Source: Gelatoporia subvermispora B (taxonomy: Eukaryota; Basidiomycota; Agaricomycetes; Polyporales; Gelatoporiaceae). From it: DNA of 64,000 nt. Location: contig KB445791.1 in the NCBI GenBank assembly GCA_000320605.2, positions 1,344,298 through 1,408,297 on the forward strand, in the 5' to 3' direction. Shown one piece after another: positions 11,114-21,652 of this stretch. The position numbers were made by a program, and so were the translations under genes. The first letter of the stretch is position 1, and each line of letters opens with the position of its first letter. Below the pieces are notes generated by a model. It saw nothing but the letters and a program-made list of their open reading frames with translations. It was not told where the DNA came from and did not search any database.

Positions 11114-11660
11114 TTGAAGTACGTGCATGGCATGCTCTGGTGCCGAGCACACCTTATCTTGTCGCTGTTAATCAGAGGCGTGCACGACTTCCGGAACATG
11201 ATGCGGAAGTACAAATGCGTCGTATCTGGCTCCGCTGCTCTATTCCTCCGCCCCGTCGACTCGGCACGAACTACACTTCCTCGTGATCTGGATAGGCTGT
11301 ACGTTCCATGTAGCGCATTCTGCGCGGTGTTACAACACCTCATCCGGGTTCGCGGAGCAGAACTGCAGGCGCTGCGACGGAGCTACAGGTCCGGGCGATT
11401 GAGCATGATCGCGAGGGTGAAGACAAGTCGAGGGATTATCGAGGTGATTGAGAGCCAGCAAGAATCCGCACCAGTCCATATGATTCCTCACGTTCTTCTG
11501 GTCCTCATCGCTCATGAGTTTTTTCTCTGCTGATGCGCTCAGAGTGGCATATCCAATGCTCACACTGAAGGCCCTCGGGCTCTACGCCGAAACATTCAGG
11601 ACTACCCAATCCCATTCCATGCGAGCGTTTGCGAAGTACATGACGCGTGGGCCCCGGTGA
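11114..11660 (+). pseudogene. Nucleotidyltransferase-like family remnant behind ABC-1
   Basis: The frame contains KYKCVVSGSAAL, then LPRDLDRLYVP, then GIIEVIES; a shifted frame continues with RVAYPMLTLKALG. This order (VVSGS-AL, DLD-x-YVP, II-VI-S, AYP-LTL) matches a widespread agaricomycete family of nucleotidyltransferase-like proteins as I know it. Here DLD-I-YVP is disturbed and the parts lie in different frames with no full open gene, so it looks decayed. Shorter versions follow ABC-2, ABC-3 and ABC-5. Bases 10833-11113 are ABC-1 3' flank that also recurs behind the other copies. Confidence 0.5.
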
Positions 11661-11850
11661 TGCACGTTTCTTTCAACGAGTTCACGACCTCGGTCCTCAA
11701 CCACCCTAAGACGACTTAGCTAAGCTGCACATGAACTCGTTGGTCAATGCAGGTTCCGTTACGCGTAAATGTTGAAGATTGAATATTAAATATTGAATGC
11801 TGGCTCGGGCGTGTGATTCATCGAAGGGACAAGGTCCGCGAGGAACCGGC

Positions 11851-12062
11851 GCGACTTCCATCCGCGATCGCGATCGCGAATGGCGCGAATGGCTGAAGTG
11901 GCTGCCGCTGCCCTCGACTTTCTAATCGCTGAAAGCTCCGGTCCCCTGCCCACATGCTCGTGCAATCCATCTCCAATATTCTCCAATCCTGTCGCATATC
12001 ATCATGTGATCAAATTTCGAGTCACTAGTGGGCTCGCCCCCGCACTGTTATCGAGTCTGACG
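11851..12062 (+). promoter_or_regulatory. Distal half of the ABC-2 promoter, cut off by an insertion
   Basis: This matches the first part of the promoter module upstream of ABC-1 and ABC-3. It contains a perfect 16-base palindrome (11863-11878, cgcgatcgcgatcgcg), a ggcgcgaatgg box and the ggctcgcccccgcactgtt box. It stops abruptly at the gtctgacg target copy. The missing proximal part resumes at 24369, about 100 bases before the ABC-2 ATG. Bases 11661-11850 hold nothing I can name. Confidence 0.75.
12055..12062 (+). repeat. Left target site duplication (8 bp, gtctgacg)
   Basis: The same eight bases recur at 24369-24376. In the uninterrupted promoters the homologous site occurs once as gtttgacg (3741-3748 upstream of ABC-1, 32417-32424 upstream of ABC-3). 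Confidence 0.8.
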
Positions 12063-12125
12063 CACCAGATCCTGGCAGACTGATACATCAGACAAGCTAA
12101 CTACCGTCCGAACTCGATGTATCAA
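12063..12125 (+). repeat. Left terminal and subterminal inverted repeat
   Basis: It contains GATCCTGGCAG five bases from the edge, the palindromic TGATACATCA at 12081-12090, and CTCGATGTATCAA at 12113-12125. All three have counterparts in inverted order at the right end. Confidence 0.7.
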
Positions 12126-12519
12126 GAACTGTGCGTTACCGTGTGCCGCGCTATATAGACCGTGCCTGCGCGTCCCCTGTTTCTCATCGCACCCCAGCCT
12201 TCACCTCCGTGTCCGGCTACCTCCATCTCTGCGCACTACTTGCCTCTTTGTACAACGATATATATTAGACCGTCCGCAATCAACTCGCCGCCTAGCTTCA
12301 CGGTTCGCCGGATGCTGTTCACTCCACTTCGCTTGCCATTTGCCCATCGCTGGCGACTCCTGATAGGTTACTCGATCTGGTTACAAAGTTCCGGGTAATG
12401 TCCAGTCACTTCTTCGAAACATTTCTAGGGCACTCATTGGAGGACTTCCCGATTCACATACCGAAATCGCGCCGTGGCAATGTCCTGCCCAAAGCCGTGC
12501 CTTGGTTAGCGGCATATAC
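12126..12519. other. Left subterminal region without a gene
   Basis: Short pyrimidine-rich frames occur here but none resembles a protein. It lies between the terminal repeat and the tandem array and shows no structure I can name. Confidence 0.4.
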
Positions 12520-13315
12520 TACTAGCGGGTTCGGTACTGGAGCGGCCGGTTCCCATTGCTCAATGCCACTCAGCAGGCGCGTCCCTCCGCAGTCCCGATG
12601 CATTGTGATGTATCACCGCTAACTACTAGGCAAGCGTAAACTAGGGCTTCGGTGCCCGCAAATTAGCTGAGCGCCCCAATGGACCATACATCAGGATATA
12701 TCATGGTATGTCACCCTTCGTTCGGGGCCGCAGACACTAACGGGTTCGATACTGGAGTAGCTGTTCCCATGACGCAATGCTACAGGTGCGTCCCTCCGCA
12801 GTCTCGATGCATTGTGATGTATCACCGCTGACTACTAGGAAGGCGTAGACCGGGGTTTCGGTGCCCGCGAAGTAGCTGAGCGCCCAATTGGACCATACAT
12901 CAGGATATATCATGGTGTATGGTATATCACCTTCGTCTGGGGCCCCAGGCGCACGGACCTTTCGCCTCCCGAAATGCCATTGCTGCTGCGGTATCTCATT
13001 GCTAGTATCGTCGCTGACTCATTCCTCGAGCCTTTCGGAGGTACAGTTTCTGACGGCCCATCGTAGCTCATTCCTGTATTGCTGTGCGCCAAATTAGACA
13101 GTATACTATGATATATCAACCTCCGACCACGTGCGCTGATTCGTTGCCACTTAACATGCTGCTGCGTTATGGTACCGGCGCTATTGCCCGCTTTGTTGAG
13201 GTACGCTTCTCGTGGTCATTGCGTATACGCCATTGCTTACCATATGAGAGCGTCACGTTCCAGACCCTTGATGCAAAGTCATCACGCGCTCGACCATACG
13301 ATATATCATGACGTA
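12520..13315 (+). repeat. Four-unit tandem array (about 200 bp) with GATATATCA palindromes
   Basis: Units 1 and 2 (about 12523-12733 and 12736-12945) are clearly alike: both run through ctccgcagtc-cgatgcattgtg, gatgtatcaccgct, tagctgagcgcc and gaccatacatcaggatata. Units 3 and 4 are more diverged but keep the same closing palindrome. GATATATCA starts at 12695, 12904, 13110 and 13300, a spacing of 209, 206 and 190 bases. The same palindrome (TGATATATCA) occurs just upstream of the transposase gene near 18020 and near the right end around 24271. These are candidate transposase binding sites. Confidence 0.7.
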
Positions 13316-13711
13316 TCATTATACATCATGATACATCGTCCTCACCTCACACGTCATCGCTGGGCCGTGTTGTTGGCTACAAGGCCTACATGTCGCAGCA
13401 GCAGCCCTCTATCACCCTGGGGTCGCGTGTCGAATGGCGACTGCAGTCGTTCTCGGACAACTCTACATAGACCAGGTGCAGTTGTAAATCTAGGTTTCTT
13501 CGATCCAATCTTATTGACACCTCGTGTAGGACATGACCTCGTCCTGGTAGATGCATCTTTCGCGAGACGACGATCTCGAAAGATACATATGTTTCACTGC
13601 GCCGTCTCGCCATGGATGTAATAGTATACAATACAAGTGCATCTATCCCTGAACCAATCTATTTCCCCCGCGTTCACATTCAGCGGTACCTAGAAATGTA
13701 CATACTGTTGC

Positions 13712-14044
13712 ATGGCACACGCTGTCCGAATCAAATTCCCTGCCTATAGCCCAAGTGCACAGTGCACATACCTGCTGCGCCGGAGTGATTTGAAGTTGAT
13801 CATACCAATCCTGATCATGGCGACTCGTGACTTTGCACATGGCTTTGAGGACTCCGTAGTAAGTATCCCGTACGGACTTGACGTTGAGGACAGCGAACTT
13901 GGACGGATCCTATCGCAAGTCAGTGAAGCTCATGAAGCGCCGATATACAGGGTTTTCTGCACCCCGGAGTGTATGATAACGCATGATTATAACTCGGAAC
14001 GACATAAGAACAGATCATATTTGTTAGAGACCGCATGGCAATGA
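13712..14044 (+). CDS. Hypothetical small ORF, 110 aa
   Basis: An uninterrupted frame runs from ATG 13712 to the TGA just before 14045, inside the transposon and convergent with the transposase gene. The composition is plausible, but I see no domain and no second exon; an internal ATG at 13818 is also possible. It may be chance. The stretch 13316-13711 shows no gene. Confidence 0.25.
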   Translation: MAHAVRIKFPAYSPSAQCTYLLRRSDLKLIIPILIMATRDFAHGFEDSVVSIPYGLDVEDSELGRILSQVSEAHEAPIYRVFCTPECMITHDYNSERHKNRSYLLETAWQ

Positions 14045-14082
14045 CAAAGCAACCAAAGGAACATGATGATATGAGGAACAGG

Positions 14083-17000
14083 CTACAGACTTTCGACCGA
14101 CTCGTCAGCTACGTGAGGAGTCGTGTTTGCACCCTCGAGACCATCCACATCAGATGCCAAACCACCCGCCGCCGTCAAATCCGATTCATCCAGATCTTCA
14201 ACATCAAGACCTTCCATCTCATACGACAATCCAGCCATCAGATCTGGATCTCCGGGGACCCGCGACTCCTCTAAGTGAGACAAGTTGTCAAGAGCCTCTG
14301 GTTCCTCTGGGATCGGCTCAAGTGGCGTGGACGGTGAATACGTGCTGAGCGAGATATACGCCGCGGCATCTCTCCAGGAAGTCTCGCAGATAGCTCGCAT
14401 TGCGGATCGAGTATCTGCCTGACGGTTCGCGTAGGCAATGAGTCCCTCTGCATAGTCCGGAAAAAGGCTGGGCAGCACGAGAGAAGCCCGAGTGAGCCAC
14501 TTGTCCTTCTGCCAGTCGTGGAACTGAAGCACACGGCGCATTTCCTCTTTGACGAGATCGCATTCTTCTCGCCAGCGGTCCATGCGTGCACGTGCCTTGC
14601 ACCATTCTATGCGTAACACTACGGAATAGAAAACTTGCTTGAATGGGTTTCGAATGTGAATTACGACAAGATCTCACCTTCATGTAACGAGGGATCCGAA
14701 TCGTCCTCGACGCTGACACCAGGGACTTTCCAAATCCAAGACATGGTACGATGCCCCTCGGTTTCGAATATTTCGCCATCTGAGATTGCACGAATATGGC
14801 CATCTTCAAGACGTCGAAGGATGGCTTGCCAGGTTGAGTGTCCGAGGAGGGGAGCGAGCGAGCGCATGGCAGCGTGTGCAGCCCGATATTGGGCAGCATC
14901 CGCGTCAACCTTCAGCTGTACATTGTTGATAGTAGTACGCGCGCGAGTTGTCGGACGCTGACCGCGGATGTGTTGACCTGTGAATTTGAGAAGGTATGTG
15001 CGGAGACGCAGGTGCCCGCGAAGATTGTCCAGTGCTTCATGTGCCTGGCCCTGACGTAGCTTCCATTCCCGGTCCAGAAGAACTGTGGTGCAGGGAAGTT
15101 GATTACAGATTTCGGAAGGAAGGAGCAGTGGGTAATTCTCCGCGTGTATCATGGACGCAACGGTAGAGATACGCTGTGCGCGCAGAGCGTCGATACCAGC
15201 AACGTAAGATCTCTGGACCAGAGACCAGACATCGAGTCGCCTTTGCAGGTTGTTGCGACGCTCTAGAATATGTGCCCGTTGCCGATCGGTACTGTGCAGG
15301 CCAAGAGCACGGACATCAGTGCGAATCCGCCGCCTAAAATACAGATAGTGAGCGCAGTAGGAAGAGAGGAACGTGGCTACTAACTGGTGCCCTTCCAATT
15401 CCATGCCGATCGTGACAAAGGCACTGGGGGACATGCTTTCGTGCCAAGTGAGGGGTTGACCGCGCTGGATTTCGGCTTCCTCTTCTTGAGCAAGTGTCAG
15501 GCGGACACTAGCTTGGGTAAGAGCTGTGATAGGAGAGGATCAGTATATAGTCAATTGAGAGTCAGATCTTATGAGGCGTACTCGGCTGCTTCACAGCAAA
15601 CGGGTTTAGAGATGTAGGATCCTGGCACCAGCAATCGAGGTCTGCTTTCCATTTTGCTGTCTGAGTCACGGGGATGGCCGCGTTGAACTCTTCGAATTCG
15701 AGCGTGTGGCGATAGAAGCCATTAGCCGCTTGTTTGGCTTTCTCGAGAAGCGTGTAAGCTATGATAGAGTTCATGAGCAATAAGTCTGCGTGATGGGCTG
15801 ATACGACTCACCAAGCCGTGCGACTTTGCGCCAGTTGTGATCACCAAATACATCGTTGAGGAAGTCATACCGCGAACCGGGCCCCATTTCCTTCGTACTT
15901 GGTCCGAAGATGTTAGTGAGCGCCCAGCAGCGCTCAGGAGCTTCTCCATCTGTACGGCCGGCTCCACTCGTGTAATTGAACGAGTAATCTTCTTGACAAG
16001 AGGTTTGGTGTGCCGGTAGATGGAATTTCGGAACCAGGAAAGTAGTCGCCTTGTTGTAGTGGACGGTCGAGCCATATGCTTGAACACGTTTCCAGAAGTT
16101 ACGTGACCATTGGCATGCAATGTCGTATGAGACGACAACCATTGTGACGAGGCATGTTCGCATGCTGTCCAAGAAGACGAAATCAACGTTCACGTAACTA
16201 AACAATGTTAGTGATACAATCTTTGAGAGATACTGCTCGAGGTAACGTACCGTTCACCGCGCTGCATGTCTCCTACTGAACACGGACGCTTCATCTCGTG
16301 ACGTGTGCACTGGACGGCTACGACACCAGTCGCTGCCAGACTTTCGTACCCCTTGACGTTTGCAAGAGTTGCAGCGTCATGGTTGTTGCAATTATTTTTC
16401 TCTTCTTTGATCTTCTTGTCGAATGCCTGGATGTGCGTCTTGTAATGATTCTCGTTGACAAAGTAGGCCTGTCCATTACTAAGGGTGGGGTCGACCTTCG
16501 CCGATGAAACCTTCTTGCGTTTGAGCCGGAAATTACCATCGATACCGACGAATAAACGATATAACCAGCTGCGAATTAAGTGAGGTGAGTGAGACTGCAA
16601 CATTAAGATCGAGAAACACCTGACAAACCTTCTTTCCGGTGGCGCATCTGCCCAATCTTCGGGCAAATTCTTACCAGGGTGTGGGCATGCCGGGCAGAGG
16701 ACTGCCAGTCCTCCCGGAGCTGTGCCCTTGTGTCCACCTGGATCATGGCCTCGACCACTTCGTTTGAGACTCTTGAGATAGCGCCACTCGCGCATGATGC
16801 GCAAGAACGCGGAGTAACGGTCCTAAAGTATGTAAGTAACTCCTTAGGTACTGAGACAATTATAACATACCTTCGGTGGATCAACTCCAGCGTTGTCTGT
16901 GCGACGGGCGAGCGTCTTATAGAACGATTGCGCCGACGTCCCACCTTGCGAAGCCTCGATGTGAAAGTGTTCCAGCACTCGAAAGGTTGCCCCAGTTCGA

Positions 17001-17892
17001 GGCTCAATGCTGGTCGCAGGGAATATGCGTGCACGCAGCAGTTGCATTGGACGTGAGAGGGCCTTCTCACATCCGCAGAAGTCGATATTGATGGTATGAA
17101 TTCCCGTGAGGTCGATCATGACGAAGCCATCACCGAATGCATGACTGGGGTTTGTGCATGCTTCGCCGACAGGGTGGCCAAGTTGTATGCGTAGGCCCAT
17201 CGTTCTTAAGGTGACGCGCTTGAATTTGTTAGTGACCCATTCCTGGAGCTTCGTGTGAGTGGCAGACACATATTTGAAAGAAAACAATACTTACTCGAAG
17301 TCGGTGAAGTGGCGACCGCTGGTGTGCTTTCACAGAGCATCCCTTACAGTACAACTGCAGGTCATGACAATCTTCGCAACGAAACGCTGCTGGATCGTCG
17401 TGGCACCTGGGGCACATCTCCATAGAAAATGCCCCCCGGCCTTCCAAGCGGATCATTTCCGTAAGCCATGCATCAATTTCTGGCAGCCACTCTCCAAGAG
17501 GGCGGTCCTGAGAAGAGATTGATAAGAGAATATAAACAACACAGACTGGAACATACCCCTGCTGTCCGGCTTCGAGGAAGGTAAGGGTCCTTGCCCAGAG
17601 ACTTGACAATTTCTTGCATAACTTTGAAACCACTGTCTACACCTGTGTCTTCTAGGTCAGGCTGATCGAGCTCAACTGAAGGAATAGCGTCACAGAGAGT
17701 AATGTCGTCCTGGCTGTCCGTAACTGTGTGAAAAGTGTTCTTGACGGAAACGCCGCCTGAGACAGTAGTAGTATACTCCGTATGCCGATAAACTGATGGT
17801 GGCACAGGAGGAGGCCTGCGCAGAAATGGTTCATCGTCACTGTCGGAGGCCAAGTGCACTGCACAGCGAGCCTTGCGACTGCGTTTGACCAT
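14083..17892 (-). CDS. KDZ-family transposase with CxC2-like cysteine cluster
   Basis: Ten exons join without a frame error into 797 codons: 17892-17557, 17507-17295, 17248-16871, 16822-16629, 16568-16251, 16197-15812, 15758-15582, 15523-15385, 15333-14678, 14606-14083. An in-frame ATG at 17916 would add eight residues. The N-terminal part is acidic. Residues about 130-183 hold the cysteine/histidine cluster (CPRCHDD, RCEDCHD, LYCKGC, H-x3-SPLH) known to accompany these transposases. The RNase H-like core shows GIDGNFRLK (Asp384), SYDIACQW (Asp505) and DGEAPERCW (Glu565), fitting a DDE triad. The tail has EWCKARARMDRW and ends in an acidic stretch. It is expected to cut and join the element's ends in the nucleus. 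No disrupted codon suggests the gene could still be active. Confidence 0.92.
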
Positions 17893-17916
17893 TGCAAGCC
17901 AGTGACGGGAGCTCAA

Positions 17917-18852
17917 AGGGCAGACAGGAGTGATGACCTGTCACGAAGCGCATCGGTTGGCTTATGGCGTCTGTAGCAGACGCTGAGATGGAGCCAGGAT
18001 GAGCGCTCACTTATGTATCGTGATATATCACTCTGACCTCGTACGCCTTGAGGACTCAGAATGTAGATGACGGCGCGGGTAGTGTGTAGCAATCTGTGAG
18101 TTTGCAAGTGCAGAATTGGCTTGCAAATGTGCAACCGGTCGAGTATGGCACAGCCAGATGCACGTCAGAGACACAGTACGATACACCTCGAGTATACAAG
18201 CCAGACACAGAATTTGGGTTGATCAGAGAGGGCGTAGCTGCATGCAATAGCGCAAGTTTTATCGACCGGTGAGAGCGTAGCCGCATGCAATAGCGTAGAA
18301 TTACCTGCCAGATACGTGGTGGTCACTGGCGGACCAAGGGGGACCGAGCATCAGGCGCACGTCTTTTCCGAATTGGTCAATATGTCCTGCTGAATTCTTG
18401 TGTCACAAATATCGCATAAAACTACTATCAGAGGTCTGTAGGATACACGTTCTGGTATCCTGGCCTGAAATATATTTATCCCTATCCATAGCTATCGTAT
18501 GAGTACTTCGGCACTCTTATGACTAGGTCAATATGTTCTTTTTCTAGTAAAGTCGCCGTGCTGTACAAAGCAACGACTCAATGACTATCGAAGAACGTAG
18601 ACAACAACCAACATAATCGTGTACTTACAATGTTCACTCTTGTTCACTCATGTATTATCTGACACCATGTGCTTGTATTAACAATGGGACTATATCTCAA
18701 GACCTACAGAGCCAAGTACAGCTCCCTAACATGTCGGTTACCCTAGGTCAGTATTGACTCATTCTTGTCCAAATCTCGTGCTGTGCCTCGGTGATGACAA
18801 CAATTACTTGAATCCGATCAAACGAATACAAACTTTCGTAGATACAGTATAA
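17917..18852. other. Region between transposase start and next gene
   Basis: The transposase upstream region carries gtgatatatcac near 18018-18029, the same palindrome as the left tandem array, which could tie transposase binding to its own expression. From about 18300 to 18850 the sequence is AT-richer and has no frame of interest. Confidence 0.5.
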
Positions 18853-19584
18853 CTATACCTCCAGATTTCCGGAGCGGACCCAGTTCAAATTCTGCCATGC
18901 TAATCCTTTCTCTCTGTATGCAATACTATAATCGGTACCATCACGACATAGTTCCAGATCTTTGTAGAGTGTGGCGATAATCCGTGCTCCCCAGCACATT
19001 GCGAGATCCCAAAGCGTATCGGGTGTCATGCTTTCCCTACGGGACCACTCGGTCAACCACCGGAGCAGTCGTTCGGCGACCTCGGCCTCGATCACCTCCT
19101 CCAATTCTCCACTCTTCTTCTTGGCGACACTCAATCGCTCTAGGCCTGCGTCTACCAAATTGCTCCAAAATTGAAAGTTGATCTTCTCAACGCCATGCTT
19201 GTCGTTCTTGATAGCTTTCATGAGCTCTGGGGAGGGCAGATGGATCTCGTATGGTGACTCCCATAGACCGAGTTGAGGGATGTCCTCCGACTCATTAGGC
19301 TCCTTGACAACAAAACACTGTCGTGCCATCTCGAGGAGGGGCGATGGAAGTGATGCTGGGGACCAGTTGTTGAATGGGCTTCCACGATGGGCCTTTCGGC
19401 GTGCATAGGCTCGTCGATTCTGATATTGTCGTAGGGTGCGAGCTCTTCCGAACGTTCAGTTTGGTGCTCTACAACTAACGAGACTTACGTGCCTTTCCGT
19501 CTTGTTGTATGCCTGCATATTCTCCTTCCGGGCAGCCTTCCGTTCAGCATCAGTGCTGTACTTAGGTTTACGGCCTCGAGCCAT
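18853..19584 (-). CDS. Cargo protein with basic N-terminus, unknown function
   Basis: Two exons, 19584-19489 (32 codons) and 19419-18853 (189 codons with stop), join in phase across an intron with a GTAAGT donor, giving 220 residues. The N-terminal third is strongly basic (MARGRKPKYSTDAERKAARK, then QNRRAYARRKAHRG across the splice), which suggests nuclear location or nucleic-acid binding. The rest is mixed, with a helical acidic part (KKKSGELEEVIEAEVAERLLRWL). Similar MARGRKP-type starts occur in agaricomycete hypothetical proteins I recall, but I cannot assign a function. The gene lies 0.96 kb from the transposase start on the same strand. Confidence 0.65.
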
Positions 19585-19779
19585 ATCATAGTAGGTGCGT
19601 CGCTGATCCCATGAGTAAGCGCCTCAGCTTCCGCTGATTGTTTGGCTCAGATTAGATCACTACGTCTCATGTACTGTGTTTCCGCATGTACAAAGTTCGG
19701 TGACAGATGCGCGAATCAATTCCCTGACCAAGTACATGCATGAGAATATAGCGGCTAGTGTACATACAACCTCAATAGA

Positions 19780-21305
19780 CTATTTTTTCTTCTGGTCGGT
19801 AGCCGGGTACGGGATCAATGCGACACCACCGAACTGCAAGGCCTCCTTGAAGATATCTATGGCCATCTCCCGGGTCGTATGCCCCGAATACGCAGAACCC
19901 TTCACGTCCAAGACATAAGCCTTACAACGCGGCCTAGATCCCAAGGACAGGTCAAGGTGAGTACACAAACAACTCCACAATCGATGTTGTGAACGCTTAC
20001 CAATTATCATAGACTCCGACGTTGTGTCCCCGAGTGATGGCATAGAACATCTTGGGAACCTGTCCCAACCGAGTGATGGGTGCTATGTGGTACCCAACGA
20101 GAGCTGGGTCCTCGCAGGACGACTCGACAAAGACTGATGGAAGCCCATCAGGCATCTTGATTTCGACTGTATACGTATATATTCTGGCTTCGGCGCTGGT
20201 TTGCCCGGAGGAGGAGGAACACTGTGCAGACACAGCGGGCGCAACAGGTGTTGGAGCCGAGGTGACACTCGGCGTAGGTGCTGTATGCCGAGCTTGAGTT
20301 GTGGACGAGGAGGTATACTGCTCAATAAAGCTGTGTGCCAGGAAGTGGATGACGACGTACCTCCTGTTACTATTCCCACCCTGGGAGATAATGTCGCAGT
20401 CGCCGTGTTTGTCCCTGCACTGGAAGCCCTACTCTCCCGACCGGAGACCATTGTCATAGAAGACAACGTGGATGAGTGTGGACGTTGAGAGGACCGTCGC
20501 TCAGTAGAGCTGTGGCTCAATGTCTCCGGAACGGTGATGCTTGGCGCTGTGCTAGGAAGGGACGAGACAGACGAGATCGAGGGAGATGTCAGAGAGCTGC
20601 TAGTCCTACGAGAGTCACCTCCATGCCGCCAGAACTGGGAGTGATGCCCAAAGACTAGATTTGACGGCAGCTCAGGGCTTTCGGGAAACGAGTCTGCAGG
20701 TACCTTGTAGTAGCGAACACGAGTCTCCTGTACTAGCAAGTACTCTGAGGACCTCGACTGCGAGCTGTGGCTGCGCTGCGAGCGCGAGGATTGACTGTTT
20801 GACTGAGAGCGAGGGGACGATATAGGAGACTCCGGGTTGTAAGTGCGCGTCGTTTGCGTCCTCCTATGAGTCTGACCTTCAGGCGATGAGGGGTACGCCG
20901 GTGCAAAACATAATGTCAGCATTCGCTTGAGCCATGAGAAAGAATTCAGACCTGCTGACTCCATGTTCGGCTCTCTTCTGACTTCTGACTCTGCACGCTG
21001 ACGAGTTCTGTCACCAGGCCTGAGTCCGGGCGAAGATAGCGTGCTGCCGGCGTCGGCAATGCTTGGCGTCGCAGTGCTTCTGTCTTCAGCGCGCACTGCA
21101 TAGTTACAACATCAGAAAAGTCAGCGGGAGATGAATTACACGCCTGCTTACCATCATTCAGTATGCCTGAAATTACAGCATCCAGTGGTGCTAGGATTAG
21201 CGGATCGGCATTATCCCTCAATCGGCGGCGGTCTGGCTGGCCATGATAAGTGGCGCGGACGTCGTGGGCCCCTTCTACTGGCTGGCTCTTCTCGCTGGGG
21301 GCCAT
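19780..21305 (-). CDS. Ser-rich cargo protein with RNase H1 N-terminal-like C-terminus
   Basis: Exons 21305-21152, 21095-20371, 20317-20001 and 19933-19780 join in phase to 450 codons (449 residues). The middle is very rich in Ser, Thr, Pro, Arg and Gln (SQSSRSQRSHSSQS-like), probably disordered. The last 80 residues contain KMFYAITRGHNVGVYDNW, then VKGSAYSGHTTREMAIDIFKEAL split over the last intron. This resembles the small aromatic RNase H1 N-terminal hybrid-binding fold (Y-V-GR-GIY-W, then a G-A-Y-F stretch). I assign that fold from pattern memory only. It is divergent from the gene starting at 21653 with a 347-base shared upstream region. Confidence 0.65.
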
Positions 21306-21652
21306 GGCGGAGACAATCGTGTGCGAGTTCAGGTCCTAGACTGAAGATAGGATGGTGAGTACGGCGAAACAGGTCGAATTATAACTCACCCCAGCGTCTC
21401 GAGTGACAGCGTGAGGGAAATTGCGCGTCGTTCGACATGCAATTCAGCAGGACCAAATATTTGGTATGTTAGTCACAAGCTCCTTATATATCGAGGTATG
21501 TCTCGTGTCTCTCACCGGTACACTCACTCTGGCAGCTCTGAACAGCGAAGCTTCAACCTATTGTTAGCATCACCGAGCGTACGCATGCTCCGTGCAATTG
21601 ATTTCCGCTTCTTTCTGACTGTTATCTTGCAGCGAAAGTTCTATTTTGCCTC
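21306..21652. promoter_or_regulatory. Divergent intergenic region of two cargo genes
   Basis: The 347 bases between the minus-strand gene starting at 21305 and the plus-strand gene starting at 21653 should hold both promoters. A TATA-like ccttatatatcgagg lies near 21482-21496. No frame here looks coding. Confidence 0.45.
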
